A stretch of 64,000 bases of DNA from a bacterium (GTDB lineage Bacteria; Bacillota_A; Clostridia; Lachnospirales; Lachnospiraceae): NCBI GenBank assembly GCA_004562915.1, contig SFQZ01000007.1, forward strand, positions 1 through 64,000, given 5' to 3'. The notes beneath the pieces are model-generated. The model saw only the letters and a list, made by a program, of their open reading frames with translations. It made no database searches and had not been told where the DNA came from. Within the stretch, counting starts at the first letter, position 1. The number at the start of each line of letters is the position of its first letter. Positions 41,905-50,871 of this stretch are shown piece after piece. Position numbers and translations under genes: made by a program.

Positions 41905-42019
41905 TTTTTCTATTGACAGTAAAGAGCTGGTTTGTTAGTATAGACATACACGCATAAGAATGGAAACGATAAAGTTGGTTTTCGATAGTTTTGGGTAAGA
42001 AAGGTTTTGGGGTAATAAG

Positions 42020-44470
42020 ATGTTTGAAGTTGTAAAAAGAGATGGAGAAATTGCTGAGTTTCAGCTTAGTAAAATAACAGAGGCAATCAGAAAGGCTTTT
42101 GCGGCTAACGAGAAGAATTATACACAGGATATGTTGGAGATGCTTGGACTTCGTGTTACTGCTGATTTTCAGAATAAAATCAGTAATGATCAGATTACTG
42201 TGGAAGCGATTCAGGACAGTGTGGAAAATGTGCTGATTCAGTGCGGTTATGCGGAAGTGGCAAAGGCATACATTCTTTACCGCAAGCAGAGAGAAAAAGT
42301 TCGTAATATGAAATCTACGATTCTCGATTATAAAGAAATTGTCAACAGCTATGTAAAGGTAGAGGACTGGCGGGTAAAAGAGAATTCAACGGTGACTTAT
42401 TCTGTTGGAGGCCTTATTCTCAGCAATTCCGGTGCAGTTACAGCAAATTACTGGTTGTCAGAGATTTATGATGAGGAAATTGCCGATGCGCACAGGAATG
42501 CAGATATCCATATTCATGATTTATCTATGTTGACAGGGTATTGTGCGGGATGGTCACTGAAACAGCTGATTAAAGAAGGATTAGGCGGTATAGAAGGGAA
42601 GATTACATCAGCACCTGCAAAGCATTTGAGTGTATTGTGTAATCAAATGGTCAACTTCCTGGGAATCATGCAGAATGAGTGGGCAGGAGCACAGGCATTT
42701 TCTTCCTTTGATACGTATCTGGCTCCGTTCGTCAAAGCAGATCACCTGACTTATCCGGAAGTGAAAAAGTGTATTGAATCTTTTATTTATGGCGTAAATA
42801 CACCAAGCCGTTGGGGAACTCAGGCGCCATTTTCCAATATTACACTGGATTGGACTGTGCCGGATGACCTTGCAGAGCTTCCGGCAATTGTAGGCGGAAA
42901 AGAGATGGATTTCAAATATAAAGACTGCAAAAAAGAGATGGATATGGTAAATAAGGCATTTATCGAGACAATGATCGAGGGGGATGCCAATGGACGTGGC
43001 TTCCAGTATCCGATTCCGACCTATTCCATTACAAAAGATTTTGACTGGTCAGACACAGAGAATAACAGGCTGTTGTTTGAGATGACATCCAAGTACGGTA
43101 CTCCATATTTCTCCAATTATATCAACAGTGATATGAAGCCAAGCGATGTGCGAAGCATGTGCTGTCGTCTGCGCTTGGATTTGCGGGAACTGCGTAAGAA
43201 AACAGGCGGTTACTTTGGTTCTGGTGAAAGTACCGGTTCTGTAGGGGTTGTAACCATCAATATGCCGAGAATAGCATATTTGTCCAAAGATGAGAAAGAA
43301 TTTTTTGAACGTCTGGATCATATGATGGATCTGGCTGCGCGCTCACTGCATATAAAGCGGGAAGTAATAAGCAAGTTGTTGGATGAGGGCTTGTATCCTT
43401 ATACAAAGCGGTATCTGGGCAATTTTAATAATCATTTTTCAACTATCGGTCTTGTGGGTATGAATGAAGCAGGATTAAATGCAAGATGGATAGGGGCTGA
43501 TATGTCTGATCAGAGGACCCAGGAATTTTCTAAAAAAGTATTGATCCATATGAGAGAACGTCTCTCCGATTATCAGGAAGAGTATGGAGATTTGTATAAT
43601 CTGGAAGCAACTCCGGCAGAATCCACAGCCTATCGTCTGGCAAAACATGACCGGAAGCGTTGGTCGGATATCATTACGGCAGGTCATGTGGGAGATACTC
43701 CATACTATACTAACAGCTCTCATCTTCCGGTGGATTACACATCCGATATTTTTGATGCCTTGGATATTCAGGATGAACTGCAGACTCTGTATACTTCCGG
43801 TACGGTATTTCATGCTTTTTTGGGAGAAAAATTGCCTGACTGGCAAGCAGCAGCTAGATTGGTAAGAAAGATTGCGGAGAATTATCGCCTGCCATATTAT
43901 ACGCTTTCACCGACTTATTCGGTATGTAAGGATCATGGTTATATAGCAGGTGAGCACTTTAACTGTCCGTCCTGTGGCAAAAAATCAGAGGTTTACAGCA
44001 GAATCACCGGTTATTATCGTCCGGTTCAAAACTGGAACGACGGAAAAGCACAGGAGTATAAGAATCGTACGGTCTATGACATTTTGAATTCAAAAGCTCC
44101 TTCAACGGATACCGTTTGTGAGAAAAAAGAAGAAAAAGCAGAAAAACAGCCGCAGGCATCAAGGGCTGCAGCTGAAATGAGATCACGTCCGTCAAAGACA
44201 GCGGTTGTGACTATGTCTGGAGATGATATCAAGATCCAACATCCGGATACTGTCAAATATCTTTTTACAACAAGTACTTGTCCGAACTGTAAGATTGCCA
44301 AAGAGATGCTTGCGGGAGAAGAATATCAGGTGATTGATGCAGAGAAAAATCCGGAACTGGTATCCCGGTATGGTATCATGCAGGCACCCACACTTGTGGT
44401 AATCCGGGGAGATCAGATGAAAAAATATGTGAATGCGTCCAATATTCAGAAATATGTGGATGAGGATTAA
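42020..44470 (+). CDS. nrdD: anaerobic ribonucleoside-triphosphate reductase fused to a thioredoxin-like domain
   Basis: Glycyl-radical enzyme that makes deoxyribonucleotides without oxygen. 816 residues. N-terminal ATP-cone (~1-92, FEVVKRDGEIAEFQLSKI), a large catalytic barrel (~100-680), a C-terminal metal site (CKDHGYIAGEHFNCPSCG) and the radical glycine loop in SRITGYYRPVQNW. After a charged linker (~690-745) the last 70 residues form a thioredoxin/glutaredoxin-like domain with active-site CPNC (Cys ~754 and ~757) and a cis-Pro loop QAPT. This suggests electrons come from a fused redoxin rather than formate. The activase gene nrdG is not next to it; the neighbour downstream is convergent. 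Confidence 0.95.
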   Translation: MFEVVKRDGEIAEFQLSKITEAIRKAFAANEKNYTQDMLEMLGLRVTADFQNKISNDQITVEAIQDSVENVLIQCGYAEVAKAYILYRKQREKVRNMKSTILDYKEIVNSYVKVEDWRVKENSTVTYSVGGLILSNSGAVTANYWLSEIYDEEIADAHRNADIHIHDLSMLTGYCAGWSLKQLIKEGLGGIEGKITSAPAKHLSVLCNQMVNFLGIMQNEWAGAQAFSSFDTYLAPFVKADHLTYPEVKKCIESFIYGVNTPSRWGTQAPFSNITLDWTVPDDLAELPAIVGGKEMDFKYKDCKKEMDMVNKAFIETMIEGDANGRGFQYPIPTYSITKDFDWSDTENNRLLFEMTSKYGTPYFSNYINSDMKPSDVRSMCCRLRLDLRELRKKTGGYFGSGESTGSVGVVTINMPRIAYLSKDEKEFFERLDHMMDLAARSLHIKREVISKLLDEGLYPYTKRYLGNFNNHFSTIGLVGMNEAGLNARWIGADMSDQRTQEFSKKVLIHMRERLSDYQEEYGDLYNLEATPAESTAYRLAKHDRKRWSDIITAGHVGDTPYYTNSSHLPVDYTSDIFDALDIQDELQTLYTSGTVFHAFLGEKLPDWQAAARLVRKIAENYRLPYYTLSPTYSVCKDHGYIAGEHFNCPSCGKKSEVYSRITGYYRPVQNWNDGKAQEYKNRTVYDILNSKAPSTDTVCEKKEEKAEKQPQASRAAAEMRSRPSKTAVVTMSGDDIKIQHPDTVKYLFTTSTCPNCKIAKEMLAGEEYQVIDAEKNPELVSRYGIMQAPTLVVIRGDQMKKYVNASNIQKYVDED

Positions 44471-44485
44471 AATGATACATTTTAT

Positions 44486-44531
44486 CACAAAAAGGATTGT
44501 ACCGGTTTATCCGATACAATCCTTTTTTGTG
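44486..44531. terminator. bidirectional terminator between nrdD and the amidase
   Basis: Stem of about 15 bp (CACAAAAAGGATTGTA / TACAATCCTTTTTTGTG) with T tracts on both strands between converging genes. Confidence 0.9.
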
Positions 44532-44554
44532 ATTTATATGACTGAAAGTATTTT

Positions 44555-46729
44555 TCAGGCAATCAATGCACCGCTTGCATTGAACGTATATGTTTCTCCG
44601 TCAATGATTTGAGTTCCTGTGAGCATAGCACCTGAGTCATCCAGATAATACAGGATGTCATTGTCTTCCAACCACCCGGTAAGCATGGCACCTGAACGAT
44701 CCATATAATACCAGATGCCGTTGATTTTCTGCCACCCGGTAAGCATAGCACCTGAGCCGTTCATAAAATACCAAGTACCGTTGATTTTCTGCCACCCGGT
44801 AAGCATAGCACCTGAGCTGTTCATATAGTACCAGATATCGTTGACTTTCTGCCACCCGGTAAGCATCCAGCCATCCGCATCAAAAAGATACCAGATGCCA
44901 TCAATTTTTTCCCAATCTCTGCTGGTATAACTGCCATCTGCATGTCGATACCACCAGCGATTGCCGGAGAGAATCCACTGATCCGTTTGAGTTGTAGAAG
45001 AGGAGTCGGACGGGGTTTTATCCTCGATCCATGCTCCGGAAGAATCTACATAATAGGGACCGATCCAGGTATCGGATGCCATAATGCCGGAAGGCGATTC
45101 CAGATAATACCAGGTACTGCCAATTTTTTGCCACCCGGTAAGCATAGCACCGGAAGCATCCAGGAAATACCAGTTATTATTCAGATGAAGCCATCCGGTA
45201 GCCATCGCACCGCTGGAAGTCAAATAATATTTTTTGCCGTTGAGCTTGAGCCATCCGGTCTGCATGACTCCGTTGCTGTCCATGTAATACCAGGAGCCGT
45301 TAACTTTCTGCCATCCGGTAGTCATTTTTCCGTTTGTATCGTAATAATACCATTTGTTATCAATATACTTCCATCCGGCTGAGGCGCTGGAAGAATGATC
45401 CAGGAAAGTGTGTCCTGCAACGCCGGTATTGTCGGTGGGTGGGGCAGAAGTGCCACTGGAAAGGTTCAGATAAGAGGCAATTCCTTTGGCATCAGCCTCG
45501 CCTATCTTTTTTAACATATTTCCGTCCTTCAGCTTTGATGCATCATTCCAGTTGTTGGCAAATCCATGCTCGATAATCACACCGGGAAGATTGTTGATAC
45601 GACAGTGTTTGACAATCCCATAATAATCCGCATAAGAACCGTCAGGATATTTTGAACTATTCTCTGTCAGACGTTCCTGAAAGCCCATATTTTTGAACCC
45701 AAGATTTGCCAGTTCATTCAAAATGGACTGTGCCATATCGAGGGAAGCCTGTGCGGCGTCGTGATGATAATCATGGCTGGCATCCAGTTTGGGAACCATA
45801 GCCAATACACCACTTGCACTGGTGACAGTTTCTCCGGTTGCATTGACATGCTGGCTTACAAAAATATCAGCCTGTTTGTCAACTGCATAACGGACACGAT
45901 TTTCAAGTGAAGGATTCTCGTTCTGAGATACCTTTGTGGTGTAAACAGCAATATTGGCATAATTGGCTTCCAAAGCCTCTTTCGTGTAAGTGGTGATTTT
46001 ATAATTGATAATAGCTTCATCGATTACAAAATCGCCCCAGTTTCTATATGTACCTGTACCGGCACTTCCGTGTCCCGGATCCAATACAATGACCTTTTTC
46101 TGGTTGCTCGCAGTTAATGGTTCAACCTGATCCGAAGTCTGTAAAGAAAGGGTGGCAGCAACGGAAACTGCCAGCTCTTGAGTGTCTATCTCGTCGTTAA
46201 GTGTGGTGGTAATTACACAATTATCAACCATTTCAGAGGACTCTTCTTCCAGAGAGAGTGTGGCAGCAGCCGGTTCTGTGTTCAGCGCTTCCTCAAAATC
46301 CTCCTGATCCAACTGGGTTCCATTTTCCAATGGGAGAAGGCTGGTAGTATAATTTGTGTCGTCGACAGAAAAATCTATTTTCTGAAAAGTCCTGTTTTCA
46401 GATGCAGGAAGTGAGAAAGATACATAATTTTCAATAATCTGAAAAGCGACTGTCTCTTCCTGTTCTCCGGACACTTCTGAAAAAAGAACAGCAGAACTAG
46501 GCGTGCAATCAGAATCCAGCTTGATCACTACGTTTTGTGTCAATTGATCCTCAGACAGTTCTGCATACAAAAAATCTGCCGGAATTTGATCTGCACTGTC
46601 TGATAAAGACTCCTCCTGCTGAATTGCCTGTGAGCTACCTGTTATGGAAGCACTGACAGGCAATGAACACGATAAACTAAGCATACTGGCTAATGCCAGC
46701 GTCCATATTCGATTGTATTTTTTATTCAT
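44555..46729 (-). CDS. secreted N-acetylmuramoyl-L-alanine amidase (Amidase_3) with cell-wall-binding repeats
   Basis: 724 residues, exported. Signal peptide at 1-27 (ALASMLSLSCSLPVSASI), a Ser/Glu/Leu-rich region without a recognised domain (~30-215), then an Amidase_3 domain (~219-415): zinc ligands in VIVLDPGHG (His), an acidic residue in DEAIINYKI, FVSQHVNA (His), and catalytic Glu in GVIIEHGFANN. The C-terminal ~300 residues hold about twelve choline/glucan-binding-type repeats (TGWQKINGTWYFMN and relatives). It probably cleaves the cell's own or other walls during division or lysis. Convergent with nrdD. Confidence 0.93.
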   Translation of the reverse strand: MNKKYNRIWTLALASMLSLSCSLPVSASITGSSQAIQQEESLSDSADQIPADFLYAELSEDQLTQNVVIKLDSDCTPSSAVLFSEVSGEQEETVAFQIIENYVSFSLPASENRTFQKIDFSVDDTNYTTSLLPLENGTQLDQEDFEEALNTEPAAATLSLEEESSEMVDNCVITTTLNDEIDTQELAVSVAATLSLQTSDQVEPLTASNQKKVIVLDPGHGSAGTGTYRNWGDFVIDEAIINYKITTYTKEALEANYANIAVYTTKVSQNENPSLENRVRYAVDKQADIFVSQHVNATGETVTSASGVLAMVPKLDASHDYHHDAAQASLDMAQSILNELANLGFKNMGFQERLTENSSKYPDGSYADYYGIVKHCRINNLPGVIIEHGFANNWNDASKLKDGNMLKKIGEADAKGIASYLNLSSGTSAPPTDNTGVAGHTFLDHSSSASAGWKYIDNKWYYYDTNGKMTTGWQKVNGSWYYMDSNGVMQTGWLKLNGKKYYLTSSGAMATGWLHLNNNWYFLDASGAMLTGWQKIGSTWYYLESPSGIMASDTWIGPYYVDSSGAWIEDKTPSDSSSTTQTDQWILSGNRWWYRHADGSYTSRDWEKIDGIWYLFDADGWMLTGWQKVNDIWYYMNSSGAMLTGWQKINGTWYFMNGSGAMLTGWQKINGIWYYMDRSGAMLTGWLEDNDILYYLDDSGAMLTGTQIIDGETYTFNASGALIA
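44581..44880 (-). repeat. 60-bp tandem repeats in the amidase gene
   Basis: Five successive 60-bp units with exact periodicity encode 20-residue wall-binding repeats; three adjacent units share almost all bases (for example CTGCCACCCGGTAAGCAT recurs at the same phase). More divergent units continue to about 45390. Such repeats can expand or contract by slippage. Confidence 0.9.
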
Positions 46730-46854
46730 AATTCCCCTTTATAAATAATCCTTTTGTAAATAGTTACTTAAATATTATACAATTGTAACAAATAAAATAC
46801 AATCCTGTTTTTGCGATAATATATATTTTGTTCCATAAGAGAAGGAAAAAACAA

Positions 46855-46898
46855 AGACGGTAATTCATTTCAAATGTTTTTGGAATGAATTACCGTCT
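46855..46898 (-). terminator. argG terminator
   Basis: Fifteen-bp perfect stem AGACGGTAATTCATT/AATGAATTACCGTCT with a 14-base loop; on the minus strand it is followed by TTTGTTTTTT. The 46730-46850 gap is otherwise AT-rich upstream sequence of the amidase with no promoter I can be sure of. Confidence 0.85.
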
Positions 46899-46906
46899 AA
46901 AGGTAC

Positions 46907-48133
46907 TTATTTGTTATTATTTTGAACTTCTGCCAGTTTCATTGCCCGAACTTTCAGAGGAAGTCCGAACAGAGTGATAAATCCACTTGCATCATTGTGG
47001 TCATACATATCACCTGTTGTAAAGGATGCCAGAGATTCGTTATACAGGCTGTATGGGGAAGTGGTACCTGCTTTGATGATATTACCTTTATACAATTTGA
47101 ATTTTACTTCACCGGTCACATATTTCTGCGTGGATTCAACAAAAGCCTGGATTGCTTCACGAAGAGGAGTAAACCATTTTCCTTCGTATACGATCTGTGC
47201 AAACTGGCTGCCCAGTTTCTTCTTAGCTTCCATTGTTTCACGATCCAGGATTAACTCTTCAAGCTGTTCGTGAGCCGCCATCAGAATGGTCCCTCCGGGA
47301 GTTTCGTATACACCACGGGATTTCATACCAACTACACGATTTTCGACAATGTCAATAATACCGATGCCATGTTTTCCGCCGAGAGCATTCAGCTGAGTGA
47401 TGATCTCAGAAACCTTCATTTCTTTTCCATTCAGAGTTTTAGGAATACCGGCTTCAAAAGTCATAGTTACATATTCTGCCTCATCAGGTGCTTTCTCAGG
47501 AGTAACACCCATAACGAGCATATGATCAAAGTTTGGCTCGTTTGCGGGATCTTCCAGTTCCAATCCTTCATGACTGATATGCCACAAGTTGCTGTCACGG
47601 CTGTAGCTGTGGCTGTGATCAAAAGGAAGATCAATACCGTGCTGTTTACAATAATCAATTTCATCTTCACGGGACTGCATGGTCCATACATCTGTCATAC
47701 GCCATGGAGCGATAATTTTCAGATCAGGAGCAAGTGCTTTGATAGCCAGTTCAAAACGAATCTGATCATTTCCTTTTCCAGTTGCACCGTGGCAGATGGT
47801 AGTAGCGCCTTCCTTTCTTGCGATTTCAACCAGACGTTTTGCGATAACAGGACGTGCCATGGAAGTTCCCAGCAGATATTTATGTTCGTATACGGCACCA
47901 GCCTGCACACATGGCATTATAAAATCATCACAGAATTCATCGATGATATCTTCAATATATAATTTGGAAGCTCCTGAAAGTTTTGCTCTTTCATCCAGAC
48001 CTTCCAGTTCTGCTCCCTGACCGCAGTTGATACAGCAACAGATCACTTCATAGTCAAAGGTTTCTTTCAGCCATGGAATCAATGTTGTAGTGTCGAGACC
48101 GCCGGAATACGCTAAAATAACTTTTTCTTTCAT
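46907..48133 (-). CDS. argG: argininosuccinate synthase
   Basis: Joins citrulline and aspartate with ATP. Start is the ATG ending at 48133 (MKEKVILAYSGGLDTT) with AGGAGG upstream; the frame continues back without support. 408 residues. The PP-loop is AYSGGLDTTTL (~8-18); GATGKGNDQIRFE (~115-127), a YSRDSNLWHISHEG segment and the ending SPYSLYNESLASF region are typical. It is divergent from argC across a region with ARG boxes; argH is not beside it. Confidence 0.97.
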   Translation of the reverse strand: MKEKVILAYSGGLDTTTLIPWLKETFDYEVICCCINCGQGAELEGLDERAKLSGASKLYIEDIIDEFCDDFIMPCVQAGAVYEHKYLLGTSMARPVIAKRLVEIARKEGATTICHGATGKGNDQIRFELAIKALAPDLKIIAPWRMTDVWTMQSREDEIDYCKQHGIDLPFDHSHSYSRDSNLWHISHEGLELEDPANEPNFDHMLVMGVTPEKAPDEAEYVTMTFEAGIPKTLNGKEMKVSEIITQLNALGGKHGIGIIDIVENRVVGMKSRGVYETPGGTILMAAHEQLEELILDRETMEAKKKLGSQFAQIVYEGKWFTPLREAIQAFVESTQKYVTGEVKFKLYKGNIIKAGTTSPYSLYNESLASFTTGDMYDHNDASGFITLFGLPLKVRAMKLAEVQNNNK

Positions 48134-48193
48134 GATAATATGTTCCTCCTGAGATAATAAGTTTGATATAGATGAAGGGAATAAAAACAAAGA

Positions 48194-48354
48194 TGTATTT
48201 TTATTCACCGATATTCAAAAGAAAATACAATTTTAACAGGTGCTAATGAATATCACATGGCATAATATACATCATGTTACGGGAAAAATCAATAGGCAAA
48301 TGAAAAAAAATAAAAAAACTTGCATAATATACACTTATGATGTATAATTATGCA
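48194..48354. promoter_or_regulatory. ARG boxes between argG and argC
   Basis: TGTATTTTTATTCA (48194-48207) and TGTATAATTATGCA (48341-48354) both match the ArgR/AhrC half-palindrome pattern TGNATWWWWATNCA exactly. Two further weaker copies share GCATAATATACA (48260-48271 and 48322-48333). The boxes lie on the argG side and the argC side of the divergent region, so arginine-bound ArgR could repress both. Confidence 0.75.
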
Positions 48355-48509
48355 AGCCTGATAAATCGGAACAATAAAAATCTCTTTACTTTACTGTTTG
48401 GAGAGCGTAAAATAAGGAAACGATGTCGGATATTCCGTGTTTTGTGGGAAAACCCACGGGATGACAGAGAATCAGGATGATGTAATTACATATTATAAGG
48501 AGAGTAACC

Positions 48510-49550
48510 ATGATCAAAGTAGGAATTATTGGTGCTACAGGATACGCAGGATCCGAACTGGTAAGAATCCTTCTGGCACATAAAGAAGCAGAAATCGTAT
48601 GGTATGGTTCTAGAAGCTATATCGATCAGAAATATGCATCTATTTATCAGAATTTTTTTCAGCTGGTAGATGCGAAATGTATGGATGATAATATGGCAGA
48701 ACTGGCAAAGCAGGTGGATGTGATTTTTACTGCAACTCCCCAGGGACTGTGTGCTTCCTTAATGAATGAGGATATCTTATCAAAAACAAAAGTGATCGAT
48801 TTGAGTGCGGATTTCCGTATCAAAGATGTGAAAGTTTATGAAGAATGGTACAAAATTGAGCATAAATCTCCACAGTATATAGGTGAAGCTGTTTATGGGT
48901 TGTGCGAGATCAATCGGGAGGATGTAAAAGGAGCCAGACTGGTGGCAAATCCGGGATGTTATACTACCTGTAGTATTCTTACCTGTTATCCGATGGTAAA
49001 AGAAGGTCTGATTGATCCGGATACGATCATCATTGATGCAAAATCCGGAACTTCCGGAGCAGGAAGAGGAGCGAAGGTGGACAATCTTTTCTGCGAAGTC
49101 AATGAAAATATGAAAGCATACGGAGTGGCAACGCATCGTCATACACCGGAGATTGAAGAACAGCTGGGTTATGCTTGTGGTAAACAGATCAGGCTGAATT
49201 TTACGCCTCATCTGGTTCCCATGAATCGAGGAATTCTGGCTACTGCTTATGCTGCTTTGACTAAGGGAGTGACTTATGAAGAAGTGAAAGCAGTTTATGA
49301 TAAATATTATGCAGATGAAAAATTTGTCCGTGTCCTTGAAAAAGATGTATGCCCCCAGACAAAATGGGTGGAAGGAAGCAATTATGTAGATGTAAACTTT
49401 AAGATTGATCCAAGAACCGGACGGATCATCATGATGGGTGCTATAGACAATCTGGTCAAAGGTGCAGCAGGTCAGGCAGTTCAGAATATGAATCTTATGT
49501 TTGGACTGAAAGAGAGTGAAGGGCTGGAACTGGTACCAATGTTTCCATAA
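48510..49550 (+). CDS. argC: N-acetyl-gamma-glutamyl-phosphate reductase
   Basis: Third step of arginine synthesis, NADPH-dependent. 346 residues: GIIGATGYAGSELVRIL (~5-21) is the dinucleotide-binding loop, the catalytic cysteine is in VANPGCYTTCSIL (~150), SGTSGAGRGAK and HRHTPEIEEQL follow (His catalytic). TAAGGAGAG precedes the ATG. It is the first gene of argC-J-B-D; argJ starts after 33 bases. Confidence 0.97.
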   Translation: MIKVGIIGATGYAGSELVRILLAHKEAEIVWYGSRSYIDQKYASIYQNFFQLVDAKCMDDNMAELAKQVDVIFTATPQGLCASLMNEDILSKTKVIDLSADFRIKDVKVYEEWYKIEHKSPQYIGEAVYGLCEINREDVKGARLVANPGCYTTCSILTCYPMVKEGLIDPDTIIIDAKSGTSGAGRGAKVDNLFCEVNENMKAYGVATHRHTPEIEEQLGYACGKQIRLNFTPHLVPMNRGILATAYAALTKGVTYEEVKAVYDKYYADEKFVRVLEKDVCPQTKWVEGSNYVDVNFKIDPRTGRIIMMGAIDNLVKGAAGQAVQNMNLMFGLKESEGLELVPMFP

Positions 49551-49583
49551 AGTTCTATTTGAAAATATGTGAGGAGAAAAAAT

Positions 49584-50807
49584 ATGAAAATAATAGATGG
49601 CGGTGTTACCGCAGCAAAGGGATTTCTTGCAGCAGGCCTTGCGGCAGGCATTAAAAAAGGAAATACGAAAGATATGGCCATGGTGTACAGTGAAAAACCC
49701 TGTGTGGCAGCAGGAACATTTACTACCAATATTGTAAAAGCTGCGCCGGTAAAATGGGATCAGGATATTGTATACAATCATCCGACAGCGCAGGCAATTG
49801 TATGTAACAGCGGTGTGGCAAATGCCTGTACAGGAGAAGAAGGCCTTTCCTATTGTAAAGAGACAGCTAAAATTGCAGCAAAAGAACTGAATATTCCGGA
49901 GGATGCTGTTCTGGTAGCATCTACTGGTGTGATTGGAAAGCAGCTTCCGATGGATTTATTGGGACAGGGTGTGGAAAAACTGGTTCCACTGCTTTCTCCT
50001 TCAAGAGAAGCAGGAGCTTTGGCAGCTCAGTCGATTATGACAACAGATACAGTGTCCAAAGAAGTGGCAGTATCACTGGAGATCGGGGGAAAAACAGTAA
50101 CTCTGGGCGGAATGTGTAAAGGTTCCGGTATGATTCATCCGAATATGTGTACCATGCTTGGATTTGTGACAACAGATGCAGTTATTTCCAAAGAAATGCT
50201 GCAGAAGGCACTGAGTACAGTAGTAAAAGATACTTACAATATGGTTTCTGTAGATGGAGATACTTCAACGAATGACACAGTTCTTTTACTTGCCAATGGT
50301 ATGGCCGGCAATCCGGAAATCGCAGAAGAAAATACGGATTATCAGAAATTTCTGGAAGCACTGCTGTATGTCAATACCTGCCTTGCAAAGAAAATTGCTT
50401 CTGATGGAGAAGGTGCAACTGCGCTGTTTGAAGTAAAAGTTATTGGAGCAGAAAGTAAAGAACAGGCAGTGACTTTGAGTAAATCCATCGTTACATCCAA
50501 TCTGACCAAAGCGGCTATTTATGGACACGATGCCAACTGGGGACGTATTTTATGTGCGATGGGCTATTCCGGAGCAATCTTTGATCCGGAAAAAGTAGAT
50601 CTTTATTTTGAGAGTGCAGCAGGAAAGATCAAAATCATTGAAAATGGTGTCGCTACTGATTATAGCGAGGAGACAGCGACTAAGATTTTATCGGAAAAAG
50701 AAGTGACGGCAATTGCCGATATCAAGATGGGTGAATTATCTGCTACTGCATGGGGCTGTGATCTGACTCATGAATATGTAACAATCAATGCAGATTACCG
50801 CTCATAA
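49584..50807 (+). CDS. argJ: bifunctional glutamate N-acetyltransferase / ornithine acetyltransferase
   Basis: Transfers acetyl from acetylornithine to glutamate, so the pathway recycles the acetyl group. Start ATG 49584 with GAGGAG upstream (GTG 49569 overlaps it). 407 residues. The precursor self-cleaves before the nucleophile Thr, seen in CKGSGMIHPNMCTMLGFVTTDA with Thr after Cys (family A-T-M-L); GVANACTG and GHDANWGRILCAMGYSG are also present. The presence of argJ explains why argA or argE is not needed here. Confidence 0.96.
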   Translation: MKIIDGGVTAAKGFLAAGLAAGIKKGNTKDMAMVYSEKPCVAAGTFTTNIVKAAPVKWDQDIVYNHPTAQAIVCNSGVANACTGEEGLSYCKETAKIAAKELNIPEDAVLVASTGVIGKQLPMDLLGQGVEKLVPLLSPSREAGALAAQSIMTTDTVSKEVAVSLEIGGKTVTLGGMCKGSGMIHPNMCTMLGFVTTDAVISKEMLQKALSTVVKDTYNMVSVDGDTSTNDTVLLLANGMAGNPEIAEENTDYQKFLEALLYVNTCLAKKIASDGEGATALFEVKVIGAESKEQAVTLSKSIVTSNLTKAAIYGHDANWGRILCAMGYSGAIFDPEKVDLYFESAAGKIKIIENGVATDYSEETATKILSEKEVTAIADIKMGELSATAWGCDLTHEYVTINADYRS

Positions 50808-50871
50808 ATGGATGCATGTGTGACAGCAGGCAGTGTCTGTAGAAATAACATGACAGGATGGAGGAGAAATG

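Noticed and set aside
44630..44880. Regular 60-bp repeats as a CRISPR array
   Set aside because: Units are contiguous, coding for cell-wall-binding repeats, and have no unrelated spacers; no cas genes are nearby.
48780..49781. 333-codon minus-strand frame over argC and argJ
   Set aside because: Antisense to two certain genes and rich in Cys, His and Ser as expected of shadow frames.
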